Of a stretch of 64,000 nucleotides of DNA, positions 34,440-42,991 are shown piece after piece. Below the pieces are notes generated by a model. It saw only the letters and a program-made list of their open reading frames with translations. It ran no database searches and was not told the DNA's origin. Both the position numbers and the translations under genes were made by a program. How positions within the stretch are numbered: the stretch's first letter is position 1; each line of letters opens with the position of its first letter. Origin of the DNA: Pseudomonadota bacterium (GTDB lineage Bacteria > Pseudomonadota > Alphaproteobacteria > Rhizobiales > Devosiaceae); NCBI GenBank assembly GCA_023391095.1, contig JAEWBN010000002.1, forward strand, positions 124,001-188,000, written 5' to 3'.

Positions 34440-35570
34440 CTAGACGCCGCCCCAGATCGTCTCGGCCGTCTTGACGACCAGGTCGAGCTTGCGGCGCTGG
34501 TCGTCCATGGTGATGGAATTGCCTTCCTCGGTTGAAGAAAACCCGCATTGCGGCGCGATGCCCAGCTGGTCAAGGTCGGCATATTTGCTGGCCGCCTCGA
34601 ACTTGCGCTGGAGGTCGTCGAGCTTTTCCAGCTCCGCCGTCTTGGTGGTGATGAAGCCGGGCATGACGCGCTTCTTGCCCTTGGGCAGCAGGCGCAGGGG
34701 CTCGAGCCCGCCCGAGCGTTCGTCGTCATATTCCATGAAGTAGATGTCGACGTCGGTCTGGTTGAAGATGGCGTCGGCAGCCGGGTCATAGGCACCGTCG
34801 GCAACCCAGGTCGATTTGAAATTGCCCCGGCACATATGCATGCCGATCAGCATGTCCGCGGGGCGGTCGACAATGGCGTCATGCATCATCTTGGCATATC
34901 GGCCGATCAGCCAATCGGGATCCTCGCCCTTGGCCTTGCGCTCGGCCCGGATCTTGGGATCGCACAGATAGGCAAAGAAGATGTCGTCCATCTGCAGATA
35001 GCGGCAGCCGGCGTCGTAGAAGGCCTGCACAGCGGCTTTATACGTTGCCGTGATGTCCTCGAAATAGGCTTCTGCATCGTTCTTGTATTCCGCCACGGCA
35101 ATGTCGGCGTCGGCGATGCGGAAATGCACGGCACTGGGACCCGGAATGGAGATTTTGGGCGTCACCTTGGTGTTGGCGGCCACAAACTTGTAGTGCTCCA
35201 GCATCGGGTGATCGGCAGGAAAGCTGAGGCGGTCGGTGATGACGGGCACGTCCTGCTTGGTATGGACGCCGTGGAACTGGATGCCGCCACCTTCGCGCTG
35301 GATGATATCGAGCCCGTTGAGCATGCCCATGAAGTCGAAATGCCACCAGGCGCGGCGGAACTCGCCGTCCGTAACCGCCTTGAGGCCGGCTTCTTCCTGC
35401 ATGCGAATGACATCGCGGATCGCCTCGTCTTCAACGGCCTTGAGCTCCTCCGCCGAGATCGACTTGTCTTCAAACCGCGCCAGCCGCGCCTTCTTCAGCA
35501 CATCGGGCCGCAGGAAGCTGCCCACATGGTCGGCGCGATAGGGCGGTTTGTGGGCGGGCGTATCAGACAT
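34440..35570 (-). CDS. MetE-like (cobalamin-independent methionine synthase C-terminal domain) protein
   Basis: Protein of 376 residues containing only the catalytic (C-terminal) barrel of the MetE superfamily. Candidate zinc ligands are His245 and Cys247 (GMHMCRGN), Glu280 (YFMEYDDERSGG) and Cys342 (APQCGFSS). HVGSFLRP at the N-terminus is typical. Full MetE proteins are about twice as long because of a folate-binding N-terminal half, so this stand-alone form may use another methyl donor or acceptor. GGAGGAG precedes the ATG at 35570. Divergent from vanA, which releases a one-carbon unit from vanillate; a link is possible but unproven. Confidence 0.85.
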   Translation of the reverse strand: MSDTPAHKPPYRADHVGSFLRPDVLKKARLARFEDKSISAEELKAVEDEAIRDVIRMQEEAGLKAVTDGEFRRAWWHFDFMGMLNGLDIIQREGGGIQFHGVHTKQDVPVITDRLSFPADHPMLEHYKFVAANTKVTPKISIPGPSAVHFRIADADIAVAEYKNDAEAYFEDITATYKAAVQAFYDAGCRYLQMDDIFFAYLCDPKIRAERKAKGEDPDWLIGRYAKMMHDAIVDRPADMLIGMHMCRGNFKSTWVADGAYDPAADAIFNQTDVDIYFMEYDDERSGGLEPLRLLPKGKKRVMPGFITTKTAELEKLDDLQRKFEAASKYADLDQLGIAPQCGFSSTEEGNSITMDDQRRKLDLVVKTAETIWGGV

Positions 35571-35644
35571 CGTGGTCTCCTCCGGTTGAACCGCCGTGAG
35601 TGATTGCGTGAAAGCTCGGGCTTGGCAACGACAATCTTGCAAAA

Positions 35645-35652
35645 TGTATACA
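35645..35652. promoter_or_regulatory. TGTATACA palindrome, candidate GntR operator upstream of vanA
   Basis: TGTATACA within aaaaTGTATACAact, 44 nt before vanA in the 125-nt divergent gap. GTATAC cores are typical for FCD-type GntR repressors, and the gene overlapping vanA encodes one. Confidence 0.45.
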
Positions 35653-35695
35653 ACTGGTATTCATTGCGCCTCGTGAGGAATGGAGGAGCCGCACG

Positions 35696-36742
35696 ATGAC
35701 CACCCAGACGTTTCCGGTGAGTGCTTGGTATGCTGCCGCATGGGATGTGGAGGTGAAGCGCGGGCTGCTCGCGCGCACCATCTGCAATAAGCCCGTGGTT
35801 CTCTATCGAAAGCAGGATGGATCAGCCGTTGCGCTGGCGGATGCGTGCTGGCACAGGCTCTTGCCGCTGTCCATGGGTGAGCTGCATGGCGACAATGTCA
35901 TCTGCGGCTATCATGGTCTCGAATTCGACGATACGGGGCGTTGTGTATACATGCCCTCGCAGGACACCATAAACCCCTCTGCCTGCGTAAAGTCCTATCC
36001 GCTGGTCGAGCGGCACCGCTTCATCTGGCTCTGGATGGGTGATCCGGCTCTGGCCGACCCGGCGCTTGTGCCCGACCTGCACTGGAATGACGATCCGGCC
36101 TGGGCCTCGGACGGCAAGTACATTCATGCCAAGTGCGACTATCGCCTGGTCATCGACAATCTCATGGATCTCACGCACGAGACCTATGTGCATGGCTCCT
36201 CGATCGGCAATCGCGCGGTCGCCGAAGCGCCCTTCGAGGCGACGCATACCGATACGACCGCAACCATCACGCGCTGGATGCGCGACATCGATGCGCCGCC
36301 CTTCTGGCGTGGGCAGCTCGGCAAGCCGGGCAATGTCGACCGCTGGCAGATCATCAACTTCCAGGCGCCTTCGACCATTGCCATCGATGTTGGTGTTGCA
36401 CCGGCGGGCACCGGTGCCCCCGAGGGTGATCGCAGTCAGGGCGTCAATGGTTTCGTGCTCAACACGATGACGCCTGAAACCGACAAGACCTGCCACTATT
36501 TCTGGGCCTTTGCGCGCAACTACAAGATCGACGAGCAGGCCCGGACGCACAATCTGCGCGAGGGCGTGTCCGGGATTTTCCGTGAAGACGAACGGATCCT
36601 GGAAGCCCAGCAGCAGGCCATCGACGCCAACCCCGATCACGTGATCTACAACCTCAATATCGACGCGGGCTCCATGTGGGCGCGCCGGCTGATCGATCGG
36701 ATGATCGCAGAGGAAAATGCCATGCTCGAGGCCGCGGAATGA
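35696..36742 (+). CDS. vanA: Vanillate O-demethylase oxygenase subunit (Rieske)
   Basis: Terminal oxygenase of 348 residues. The Rieske [2Fe-2S] ligands are Cys51, His53, Cys70 and His73 (CWHRLLPLS and CGYHGLEF). The mononuclear iron site is in NLMDLTHETYVH, with Asp158, His161 and His166. It demethylates vanillate to protocatechuate, feeding PcaHG nearby. The ATG follows GGAGGAG. Its stop overlaps the GntR gene by 4 nt. A related substrate such as another methoxybenzoate cannot be excluded. Confidence 0.92.
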   Translation: MTTQTFPVSAWYAAAWDVEVKRGLLARTICNKPVVLYRKQDGSAVALADACWHRLLPLSMGELHGDNVICGYHGLEFDDTGRCVYMPSQDTINPSACVKSYPLVERHRFIWLWMGDPALADPALVPDLHWNDDPAWASDGKYIHAKCDYRLVIDNLMDLTHETYVHGSSIGNRAVAEAPFEATHTDTTATITRWMRDIDAPPFWRGQLGKPGNVDRWQIINFQAPSTIAIDVGVAPAGTGAPEGDRSQGVNGFVLNTMTPETDKTCHYFWAFARNYKIDEQARTHNLREGVSGIFREDERILEAQQQAIDANPDHVIYNLNIDAGSMWARRLIDRMIAEENAMLEAAE

Positions 36743-37473
36743 TCGAAAAATCCGATCGCGCCCTGCAGTCGCAGCGTGCATTGATGGGGGTTCGCGACCT
36801 GGTGGTGTCAGGCGAAATCCGGCCGGGCGCGCGTCTCTCGGAAGTGGCGCTGGCCGAAAAGCTGGGCATTTCCCGAACGCCGCTCCGGGCTGCGCTTGCG
36901 CGTCTTGAACAGGAAGGTCTGGTCGACGCCATTCCATCGGGCGGCTATGCGGTGCGCAGTTTCACCCGCGAGGATGTGATCGACGCCATCGAATTGCGCG
37001 GTGTACTCGAAGGCACGGTCCTGCGCTTGGCGGCCGAAAGGAGCGTTGCTCCGGCGCGGCTGGGCGAACTGCATCGCCTCCTTGCCGAACTCGATCAGGT
37101 CCAGCATGGCAGCGTCGAGGAGATGGATTTTGATCGCTATGTTGATCTCAACGCCACCTTCCACGAAAAACTCTGGGGCCTCGCCAGCCAGACGATCCGT
37201 CGCGAAATCGAGCGGGTCACGAGCCTGCCCTTTGCCTCGCCCAGCGCCTTTCTGCACAAGCAGGCGGACGTGCCGGCGTTCCGCCGCTCGCTCTACAGCG
37301 CGCAGGATCAGCATAAGGCCATGGTTGCGGCCATCGAGATGCGCGAAGGCAGCCGTGCCGAAGCCCTGGCGCGTGAACATGCGCGCCTCGCCCGGCAGAA
37401 CCTGGAACATGTGCTGGATCAGGATCGCAGCCTGATCCGCCGCGTGCCGGCGCTGTCGCTGGTGGTCGGCTAG
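36739..37473 (+). CDS. GntR family regulator, FCD subfamily (VanR-like position)
   Basis: Regulator of 244 residues: wHTH about 12-75 (GEIRPGARLSEVALAEKLGI, SRTPLRAALARLEQEGLV) and FCD ligand domain (VDLNATFHEKLWGLASQ, QHKAMVAAIEMREG). The ATG overlaps the vanA stop as ATGA. It is placed between the oxygenase and reductase genes, so it is co-transcribed with its presumed targets. Likely a vanillate-responsive repressor by context. Confidence 0.9.
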   Translation: MIEKSDRALQSQRALMGVRDLVVSGEIRPGARLSEVALAEKLGISRTPLRAALARLEQEGLVDAIPSGGYAVRSFTREDVIDAIELRGVLEGTVLRLAAERSVAPARLGELHRLLAELDQVQHGSVEEMDFDRYVDLNATFHEKLWGLASQTIRREIERVTSLPFASPSAFLHKQADVPAFRRSLYSAQDQHKAMVAAIEMREGSRAEALAREHARLARQNLEHVLDQDRSLIRRVPALSLVVG

Positions 37474-37538
37474 CGCCCGCCCGCCATCCCGCGGGAGATC
37501 AGCCCAAAGGGCGGCGCCGCATATGAGGAGGAAAAACC

Positions 37539-38507
37539 ATGCGCAACCGGGTCGAATGGCGTGATGCTCGCGTCGCCCAAATCCGTCAGGTCGCCGACGA
37601 CGTCCGCCAGCTCACCTTTTCCGTCGAGGGAAGTGTGCCGCGCTTCGATCCCGGCTCGCACAGCAATTTCCGCGTCGATATCAATGGGCAGCCCGCCAAC
37701 CGGACCTATACGGTCGTGCCGGCGCCGCCGGGCCACATTGCCGTGGCGGTCAAGCTGCACCCCCAGAGCCGCGGCGGATCGCGCTATATGTGGAGCCTTG
37801 CCGAAGGGGATGCAGTGCGGCTGACGCTGCCGGAAAACCGCTTCGAGCTCAGCTGGCGCGCCAGCCACTATCTGCTCCTAGCCGGCGGCATCGGCATCAC
37901 CCCGATCTATGGCATGGCCCGCGCCCTCCTGGCGCGCGGCGCCTCGCTGCGCCTCGTTTATGCCGCGCGCTCGCGCGGGCTCATGGCTTTTGCCGATGAT
38001 CTTGAGCACCTCCTCGGCGACCGGCTGGAGCTCAAGGATAATTCGGCAGGCCAGCACGTGGATTTTGCCAGCGAGTTTGCAGCGCTGCCCGCCGATGCCG
38101 AATGCTACCTTTGCGGGCCCATCGGCATGCTGGAGGCAGCCAAGGCAGCCTGGGCTGCAGCCGGGCGGCCCGTCAGCCGCCTGCGCTTCGAGGTCTTTGG
38201 CGATAGCGGTCTTTTCGCTGAAAGCCCCTTCACCGTGGAGGTGCTCAATCGCGGCATCGCGGTGCCCGTCCGGTCCGACCAGACGTTGCTCGAAGCCCTG
38301 CGCGCCGCCGGCGTTGACATGATCTCCGACTGCGAGCGTGGCGAATGCGGCCTCTGCGCCGTGCGCGTCGTTACCCATGACAGCGCCATCGACCACCGGG
38401 ATGTGTTTTTCAGCGCACACGAAAAGCTGGAAAATCAGCGCATGTGTGCCTGCGTCTCCCGCTTCACGGGCGGAAGTGGCGTCATCGATACCGGCTATCG
38501 ACCCTGA
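37539..38507 (+). CDS. vanB: Vanillate O-demethylase reductase subunit
   Basis: Electron-transfer component of 322 residues: N-terminal flavin-binding reductase domain (PGSHSNFRVDINGQPANRTYT), NAD-binding domain (AGGIGITPIYGMARALL) and C-terminal plant-type [2Fe-2S] ferredoxin domain with Cys ligands in SDCERGECGLCAV and NQRMCACVSR. Passes electrons from NADH to VanA. GAGGAGG precedes the ATG at 37539, 65 nt after the GntR gene. Confidence 0.93.
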   Translation: MRNRVEWRDARVAQIRQVADDVRQLTFSVEGSVPRFDPGSHSNFRVDINGQPANRTYTVVPAPPGHIAVAVKLHPQSRGGSRYMWSLAEGDAVRLTLPENRFELSWRASHYLLLAGGIGITPIYGMARALLARGASLRLVYAARSRGLMAFADDLEHLLGDRLELKDNSAGQHVDFASEFAALPADAECYLCGPIGMLEAAKAAWAAAGRPVSRLRFEVFGDSGLFAESPFTVEVLNRGIAVPVRSDQTLLEALRAAGVDMISDCERGECGLCAVRVVTHDSAIDHRDVFFSAHEKLENQRMCACVSRFTGGSGVIDTGYRP

Positions 38508-38668
38508 AGGGAAATCGATGCAAGGGCCCTGTCATTTGCTTATGCGATAGAGCATTATTGCGTCGTTCGGGGGAAGCGTCATTCTGGCGCTAAAATGCGC
38601 GATCATTTCGGCGCGGTTATCGAGGGTCGCTGATTTCTGGCGATTTCTGCGGTTTGAGACAGAATGGC

Positions 38669-38684
38669 ATAATCTCGGGGTTAT
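38669..38684. promoter_or_regulatory. PcaQ-like box upstream of the TRAP operon
   Basis: ATAATCTCGGGGTTAT, 13 of 16 identical to the pcaD-pcaQ box ATAACCTAGGGGCTAT, and sharing the preceding GGC (GGCATAA in both). It fits ATAAYC-N4-GGTTAT. It lies 75 nt before the GTG of the TRAP small subunit in a 252-nt gap with no gene. Confidence 0.65.
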
Positions 38685-38759
38685 CTGATCCCTGAAATTT
38701 ATCATTTTACTTGCCGCCACTCGCCGACTTAAATCGCCGGAAAGCGGGGGAGGGGAACC

Positions 38760-39302
38760 GTGTTCAACGACGAGTCCGTCCTGGGACGAGCAATACGTGG
38801 TCTGGCGCGATGGATGGCCATCGCCGGCGGTATCGTGCTCATCGCCATGATTGTTGTGGTCGTGGTCAGCGTGATCGGCCGCGCGTTCATCTGGGCGGGG
38901 CTTAAGCCGATCCTGGGTGACTACGAGCTGATCACCGTCGGCATGGGCTTTGCCGTCTTCGCCTTCCTGCCCTTTGCGCACCTCGAACGTGGGCATGCGC
39001 TGGTATCCCTGATCACCGACAATTTCAGCAGCGCCGTCAACGCCTGGATCCTTGCCGTCACCGACCTGATGATGCTGGTCGCCGCCGCTTTCATCTGCTG
39101 GCGGCTTTATTTCGGCATGATGGACAAGTTCAGCTATCACGAAACGACCATCCTGCTGGGCCTGCCCATGGGCTGGGCCTATGCCGCCGCCTTCATTGGC
39201 GCCGTGGTGTTTGTGATTGTCGCTGCCTACACCTTTCTGCGCTCGGTTTCCGACGCGCTCGCCGGCCGGGCGCCGGCCAAGCATGTGGGAGCCGACCATT
39301 GA
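38760..39302 (+). CDS. TRAP transporter small membrane subunit (DctQ)
   Basis: Protein of 180 residues with four membrane helices, DctQ family. The first helix is MAIAGGIVLIAMIVVVVVSV, and the family stretch YELITVGMGFAVFAFLPF is present. The start is GTG 38760 after a GGGGGAGGGGA site. The stop overlaps the large subunit start by 4 nt. Confidence 0.9.
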   Translation: MFNDESVLGRAIRGLARWMAIAGGIVLIAMIVVVVVSVIGRAFIWAGLKPILGDYELITVGMGFAVFAFLPFAHLERGHALVSLITDNFSSAVNAWILAVTDLMMLVAAAFICWRLYFGMMDKFSYHETTILLGLPMGWAYAAAFIGAVVFVIVAAYTFLRSVSDALAGRAPAKHVGADH

Positions 39303-40624
39303 GCTTCAACCTTCTCCTCGGCCTGCTTGGTATCCCGGCCGTTCTGCTGCTGGTCTTCCTGCGCGTGCCGATTGGTCTGGCGATGATGGCCATTGGTGTC
39401 TTCGGCACCTGGATGATCACCAAGAACTTCAATCCGGTCATGGCCCAGTTCAAGACGCTGAGCTACTCGACCTTCGCCTCGCATTCGCTTTCGGTCGTAC
39501 CGCTCTTCCTGCTGATGGGCCAGTTCGCGACCCTGTCGGGTCTGTCGAGCAAGATCTTCAAGGCCGCCACTGACTGGCTTGGACATCGCAAGGGCGGCGT
39601 GGCCATGGCTGCCATCGGCGCCAGCGCCGGTTTCGGTTCTATCGTGGGATCGTCGCTGGCAACGGCGGCCACCATGGGCCGCGTGGCCCTGCCCGAGTTG
39701 AAAAAGCATGGCTATTCCGATGCCCTGTCCACCGGCACCGTTGCAGCCGGCGGAACGTTGGGCATTCTCATTCCGCCCTCGGTCATTCTCGTCATCTTTG
39801 CCGTGCTGACCGAGCAGAACATCGCCAAGCTCTTCATGGGCGCCTTCATCCCCGGCCTCCTGGCGGCCATCGGCTATCTCATCGTCATCGCCATCTACGT
39901 GCGGGTACGCCCGAGCGCCGGCGCCACGATGGAGCGGGTCCCTTATCGCGAACGCTTCAAGTCCCTCGCGGCCATCTGGCCGGTGCTGCTGGTTTTCGTG
40001 CTCGTCATCGGCGGCATCTATACCGGTATCTTCACCCCCACCGAGGCTGCGGCCATTGGTGCGGCCGGCACCGGCCTCATCGCGCTCGCCTATCGCAGCC
40101 TGACCTGGGCCAATGTGCGGGACGCCTTGCTGTCCACGGCGGTGTCCACGGCGATGATCTTCCTCATCGTCTTCGGCGCGGCCGTGCTCAATGGTTTCCT
40201 GGCGCTGTCCCAGCTGCCGCAGTTTGCCGCCGCCTGGATTGGCGACCAGGGTTTTAACCCCTGGATCGTGCTGATCATCGTCCTGGTGTTCTATCTTATC
40301 CTGGGCTGCGTCATGGATTCGCTGTCCATGATCTTGCTGACCATTCCCATCCTTTATCCGATGATGATGGTGCTCGATTTCGGCATGAGCCCGGACGAGT
40401 TCGGCATCTGGTTCGGCATCATCGTGCTGATCGCGGTGGAGGTCGGCCTCATCACCCCACCGGTGGGCATGAACCTCTTCATCATCAATTCCATGTCGCC
40501 CGGCACCAAGCTGTCGGACACCTATCGGGGCGTCATCCCCTTCGTGATCAGCGACATCGTCCGAACCGCAATCCTGGTTGCCTTCCCTGCCATCACACTC
40601 TGGCTGGTCTGGGTCTTCTACTAG
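39299..40624 (+). CDS. TRAP transporter large membrane subunit (DctM)
   Basis: Large permease of 441 residues with about 12 membrane spans. DctM signatures are VPLFLLMGQFA, TVAAGGTLGILIPPSVILVIFAVLTEQNIAKLF and VEVGLITPPVGMNLFIINS. The start appears to be TTG 39299 (TTGA overlap with the DctQ stop), because the next in-frame ATG would remove the first helix. Sodium-driven uptake of a carboxylate is expected. Confidence 0.92.
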   Translation: MSFNLLLGLLGIPAVLLLVFLRVPIGLAMMAIGVFGTWMITKNFNPVMAQFKTLSYSTFASHSLSVVPLFLLMGQFATLSGLSSKIFKAATDWLGHRKGGVAMAAIGASAGFGSIVGSSLATAATMGRVALPELKKHGYSDALSTGTVAAGGTLGILIPPSVILVIFAVLTEQNIAKLFMGAFIPGLLAAIGYLIVIAIYVRVRPSAGATMERVPYRERFKSLAAIWPVLLVFVLVIGGIYTGIFTPTEAAAIGAAGTGLIALAYRSLTWANVRDALLSTAVSTAMIFLIVFGAAVLNGFLALSQLPQFAAAWIGDQGFNPWIVLIIVLVFYLILGCVMDSLSMILLTIPILYPMMMVLDFGMSPDEFGIWFGIIVLIAVEVGLITPPVGMNLFIINSMSPGTKLSDTYRGVIPFVISDIVRTAILVAFPAITLWLVWVFY

Positions 40625-40711
40625 GACGCGAATCCCGCGGCGGGCCATGGAGGACTGGCCCGTCACGGATCATAGAACCGGCCACAAGGCCACCATCAGG
40701 GAGGAAAACCC

Positions 40712-41734
40712 ATGAAGACCAAATCCATCATTCTCGGCGCCATCGCCGCGTTTGCTCTGTCCACCACGGCCTTCGCCCAGGAAGTCACGCTGCGCATTCA
40801 CCAGATGCTGCCGGCACAGGCCACCATCCCGGCCCAGGCGATTGAGCCCTGGGCTGCCAAGGTGCAGGAAGAATCCGGTGGCCGCATCGCGTTTGAACTC
40901 TACCCTGCCATGCAGCTGGGCGGCGTTCCGGCCGACCTTTACGATCAGGCCAAGGACGGCGTGGTCGACATCGTCTGGACCATCATGGGCTATACGCCCG
41001 GCCGCTTCCCCAAGTCGGAAGTGTTCGAGCTGCCCTTCCTCATCACCAATGGCGAAGATTCCTCTGCAGCGTTCTATAACTACGTCATGGAAAACGCCGC
41101 CGATGAATATGCCGGCGTCAAGGTGATCGCCCTCCATACGCACGGTCCGGGCCTCTTCCACTCCAAGGACCCGATCAACAATCTCGAAGACCTGCAGGGC
41201 ATGAAGGTGCGCGGCGGCTCGCGCATCATCTCCAACATGCTGGCCCAGCTCGGTGCCGAACCGGTCGGCATGCCCGTCACCCAGACTCCCGAGGCTCTGT
41301 CCAAGGGCGTGATCGAAGCCACCACCGTTCCGTGGGAAGTCACCCCCTCCCTGCGCATTGCCGAACTGGTCCGCAACCACACCGGCTTCACCAGCCAGTA
41401 TGGTCTTTATAGCCAGACTTTCGGCATGTTCATGAACATGGACAGCTACAACAATCTCCCCGATGACTTGAAGGCCGTGATCGACGCCAATTCGGGTGCC
41501 GAAGTGTCGCGCCAGTTCGGCATCGTGATGGACAACGGGGACTCGGTCGGTCTCAAGCTCGCTGTCGAAGCCGGCAACAATATCGTGCAGCTCGACGAGG
41601 CCGAGACGCAGCGCTGGATCGATGCGGCGCAGGCGACCGTGGACCAGTGGCTGGCCGATATGTCGGCGGCCGGTGTCGATGGCCAGGCGCTGCTGGATGC
41701 GGCGCGGGCGGCGGTTGCAGCCGAAACCAACTGA
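40712..41734 (+). CDS. TRAP transporter substrate-binding protein (DctP)
   Basis: Periplasmic binding protein of 340 residues with a Sec signal (KSIILGAIAAFALSTTAFAQ). The DctP region VRGGSRIISNMLAQLGAEPV contains the conserved Arg that binds the ligand carboxylate. AGGGAGG precedes the ATG. Genes run Q-M-P, with the binding protein last and a strong terminator behind it. Its place between vanB and pobA and the PcaQ-like box upstream suggest an aromatic acid such as protocatechuate as ligand. Confidence 0.92.
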   Translation: MKTKSIILGAIAAFALSTTAFAQEVTLRIHQMLPAQATIPAQAIEPWAAKVQEESGGRIAFELYPAMQLGGVPADLYDQAKDGVVDIVWTIMGYTPGRFPKSEVFELPFLITNGEDSSAAFYNYVMENAADEYAGVKVIALHTHGPGLFHSKDPINNLEDLQGMKVRGGSRIISNMLAQLGAEPVGMPVTQTPEALSKGVIEATTVPWEVTPSLRIAELVRNHTGFTSQYGLYSQTFGMFMNMDSYNNLPDDLKAVIDANSGAEVSRQFGIVMDNGDSVGLKLAVEAGNNIVQLDEAETQRWIDAAQATVDQWLADMSAAGVDGQALLDAARAAVAAETN

Positions 41735-41751
41735 TCGCGGCATGAATCCGA

Positions 41752-41780
41752 AAGGCCCCGTCATGGACGGGGCCTTTTTT
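41752..41780 (+). terminator. Rho-independent terminator after dctP
   Basis: AAGGCCCCGTC, ATGG loop region, GACGGGGCCTTTTTT: an 8- to 10-bp G+C-rich stem followed by a T6 run, 18 nt after the dctP stop. Ends just before the converging pobA stop at 41783. Confidence 0.88.
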
Positions 41781-41782
41781 GT

Positions 41783-42940
41783 TTAGGCGGGAAGGCCCGT
41801 ATAGTTTTCGGCCAGGCTCTGCTGGGCTGGGCGGGAGCTGACAAGGTAGTCGAATTCGGCGCGCTGGATGCGGCGGCCGAAGCTGCCGGTCTCGTCGAAC
41901 GTGTGCAGGAGGCTTGTCATCCACCAGCTGAAGCGCTCGGCTTTCCAGATGCGCTGCAATGCGCGGGCCGAGTAAGTGTCTATCCCGGCGAAGGATTTTT
42001 CGTCGTAGAGCTCGATCAGGGCGTCGGCCAGAAGGGCGACATCGCCCATGGCGAGGTTGAGGCCCTTGGCTCCGGTCGGGGGCACGATATGGGCCGCGTC
42101 CCCCGCCAGGAACAGCCGGCCGAAGCGCAGCGGCTCGGCCACGAAACTGCGCAGCGGCGCGACGGATTTTTCGATCGAAGGACCGGTCTGCAGCCGTTCC
42201 GCGGTGTCGGCGTCCAGGCGCGCGCGCAGTTCGTCATAGAAGCGGTCGTCGCTCCAGTCCTCGGCCTTTTCGGTCAGGGGAACCTGAACGTAGTAGCGGC
42301 TCCTTGTGGGGGAGCGCTGAGAACAAAGGGCAAAGCCGCGGGCGTGGTGGGCATAGATCAGCTCGTCGGACACGGGCGGCTTGTCCACCAAAACGCCAAG
42401 CCAGCCAAAGGGATAGATGCGCTCGAAGGTCTGGATGGCGGTGGCCGGGACACTGGCGCGGCTGACGCCATGATAACCGTCGCAGCCGGCAATGTAGTCG
42501 CAGTCGATGCGGCGGCTCGCCCCGCCCTTGGTGTAGGTCACAAAGGGCTGGCCATCGAAGTCGTGCAATTCGACATTCTCAGCCTCGTATATGGTCTGGC
42601 CCTGCCGGGCAGCCATCAGGTCGCGCGTCACCTCGGTCTGGCCGTAAACCGTCACCGCGCGGCCAACAAGATCAGTGAAATCAATGCGATGGCGGTCGCC
42701 ATCGAAGCTGAGGATGGTGCCGTGATGGACGAGCCCCTCGGCATCGAGCCGGTCGGCTACGCCAGTGCGGCGCAACAGATCGACCGAGCCCTGTTCCAGC
42801 ACGCCGGCGCGGATGCGGCCCAGCACGTAATCGGGGCTCTTGCGCTCGAGAATGACATTGTCGATGCCCGCCAGATCGAGCAGGCGGCCCAGCATCAGGC
42901 CCGCCGGACCCGCTCCGATGATTGTGACTTTCGTGCGCAT
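41783..42940 (-). CDS. pobA: 4-hydroxybenzoate 3-monooxygenase
   Basis: FAD-dependent monooxygenase of 385 residues, nearly the length of the Pseudomonas enzyme. Motifs: TIIGAGPAGLMLGRLLDLAG (FAD dinucleotide site), RIRAGVLEQGSVDLLRRTGV, GCDGYHGVSRASVP (DG motif) and FLAGDAAHIVPPTGAKGLNL (GD motif). It hydroxylates 4-hydroxybenzoate to protocatechuate with NADPH. Divergent from pobR across 51 nt. Confidence 0.96.
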   Translation of the reverse strand: MRTKVTIIGAGPAGLMLGRLLDLAGIDNVILERKSPDYVLGRIRAGVLEQGSVDLLRRTGVADRLDAEGLVHHGTILSFDGDRHRIDFTDLVGRAVTVYGQTEVTRDLMAARQGQTIYEAENVELHDFDGQPFVTYTKGGASRRIDCDYIAGCDGYHGVSRASVPATAIQTFERIYPFGWLGVLVDKPPVSDELIYAHHARGFALCSQRSPTRSRYYVQVPLTEKAEDWSDDRFYDELRARLDADTAERLQTGPSIEKSVAPLRSFVAEPLRFGRLFLAGDAAHIVPPTGAKGLNLAMGDVALLADALIELYDEKSFAGIDTYSARALQRIWKAERFSWWMTSLLHTFDETGSFGRRIQRAEFDYLVSSRPAQQSLAENYTGLPA

Positions 42941-42991
42941 AATGTTCCCACCCTGTTAACGCCAGCATGCGCACGAAGGGGGAATTGGTGA

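Noticed and set aside
36739..37473. Reading the GntR gene as an interruption (insertion) that broke a vanAB operon
   Set aside because: vanA, the regulator and vanB are all intact, overlap or follow closely with good ribosome sites, and no repeat borders are seen. It is a stable gene order, not a damaged one.
39227..40666. 479-codon minus-strand open frame over the TRAP large subunit
   Set aside because: Charged low-complexity translation antisense to a clear 12-helix DctM protein.
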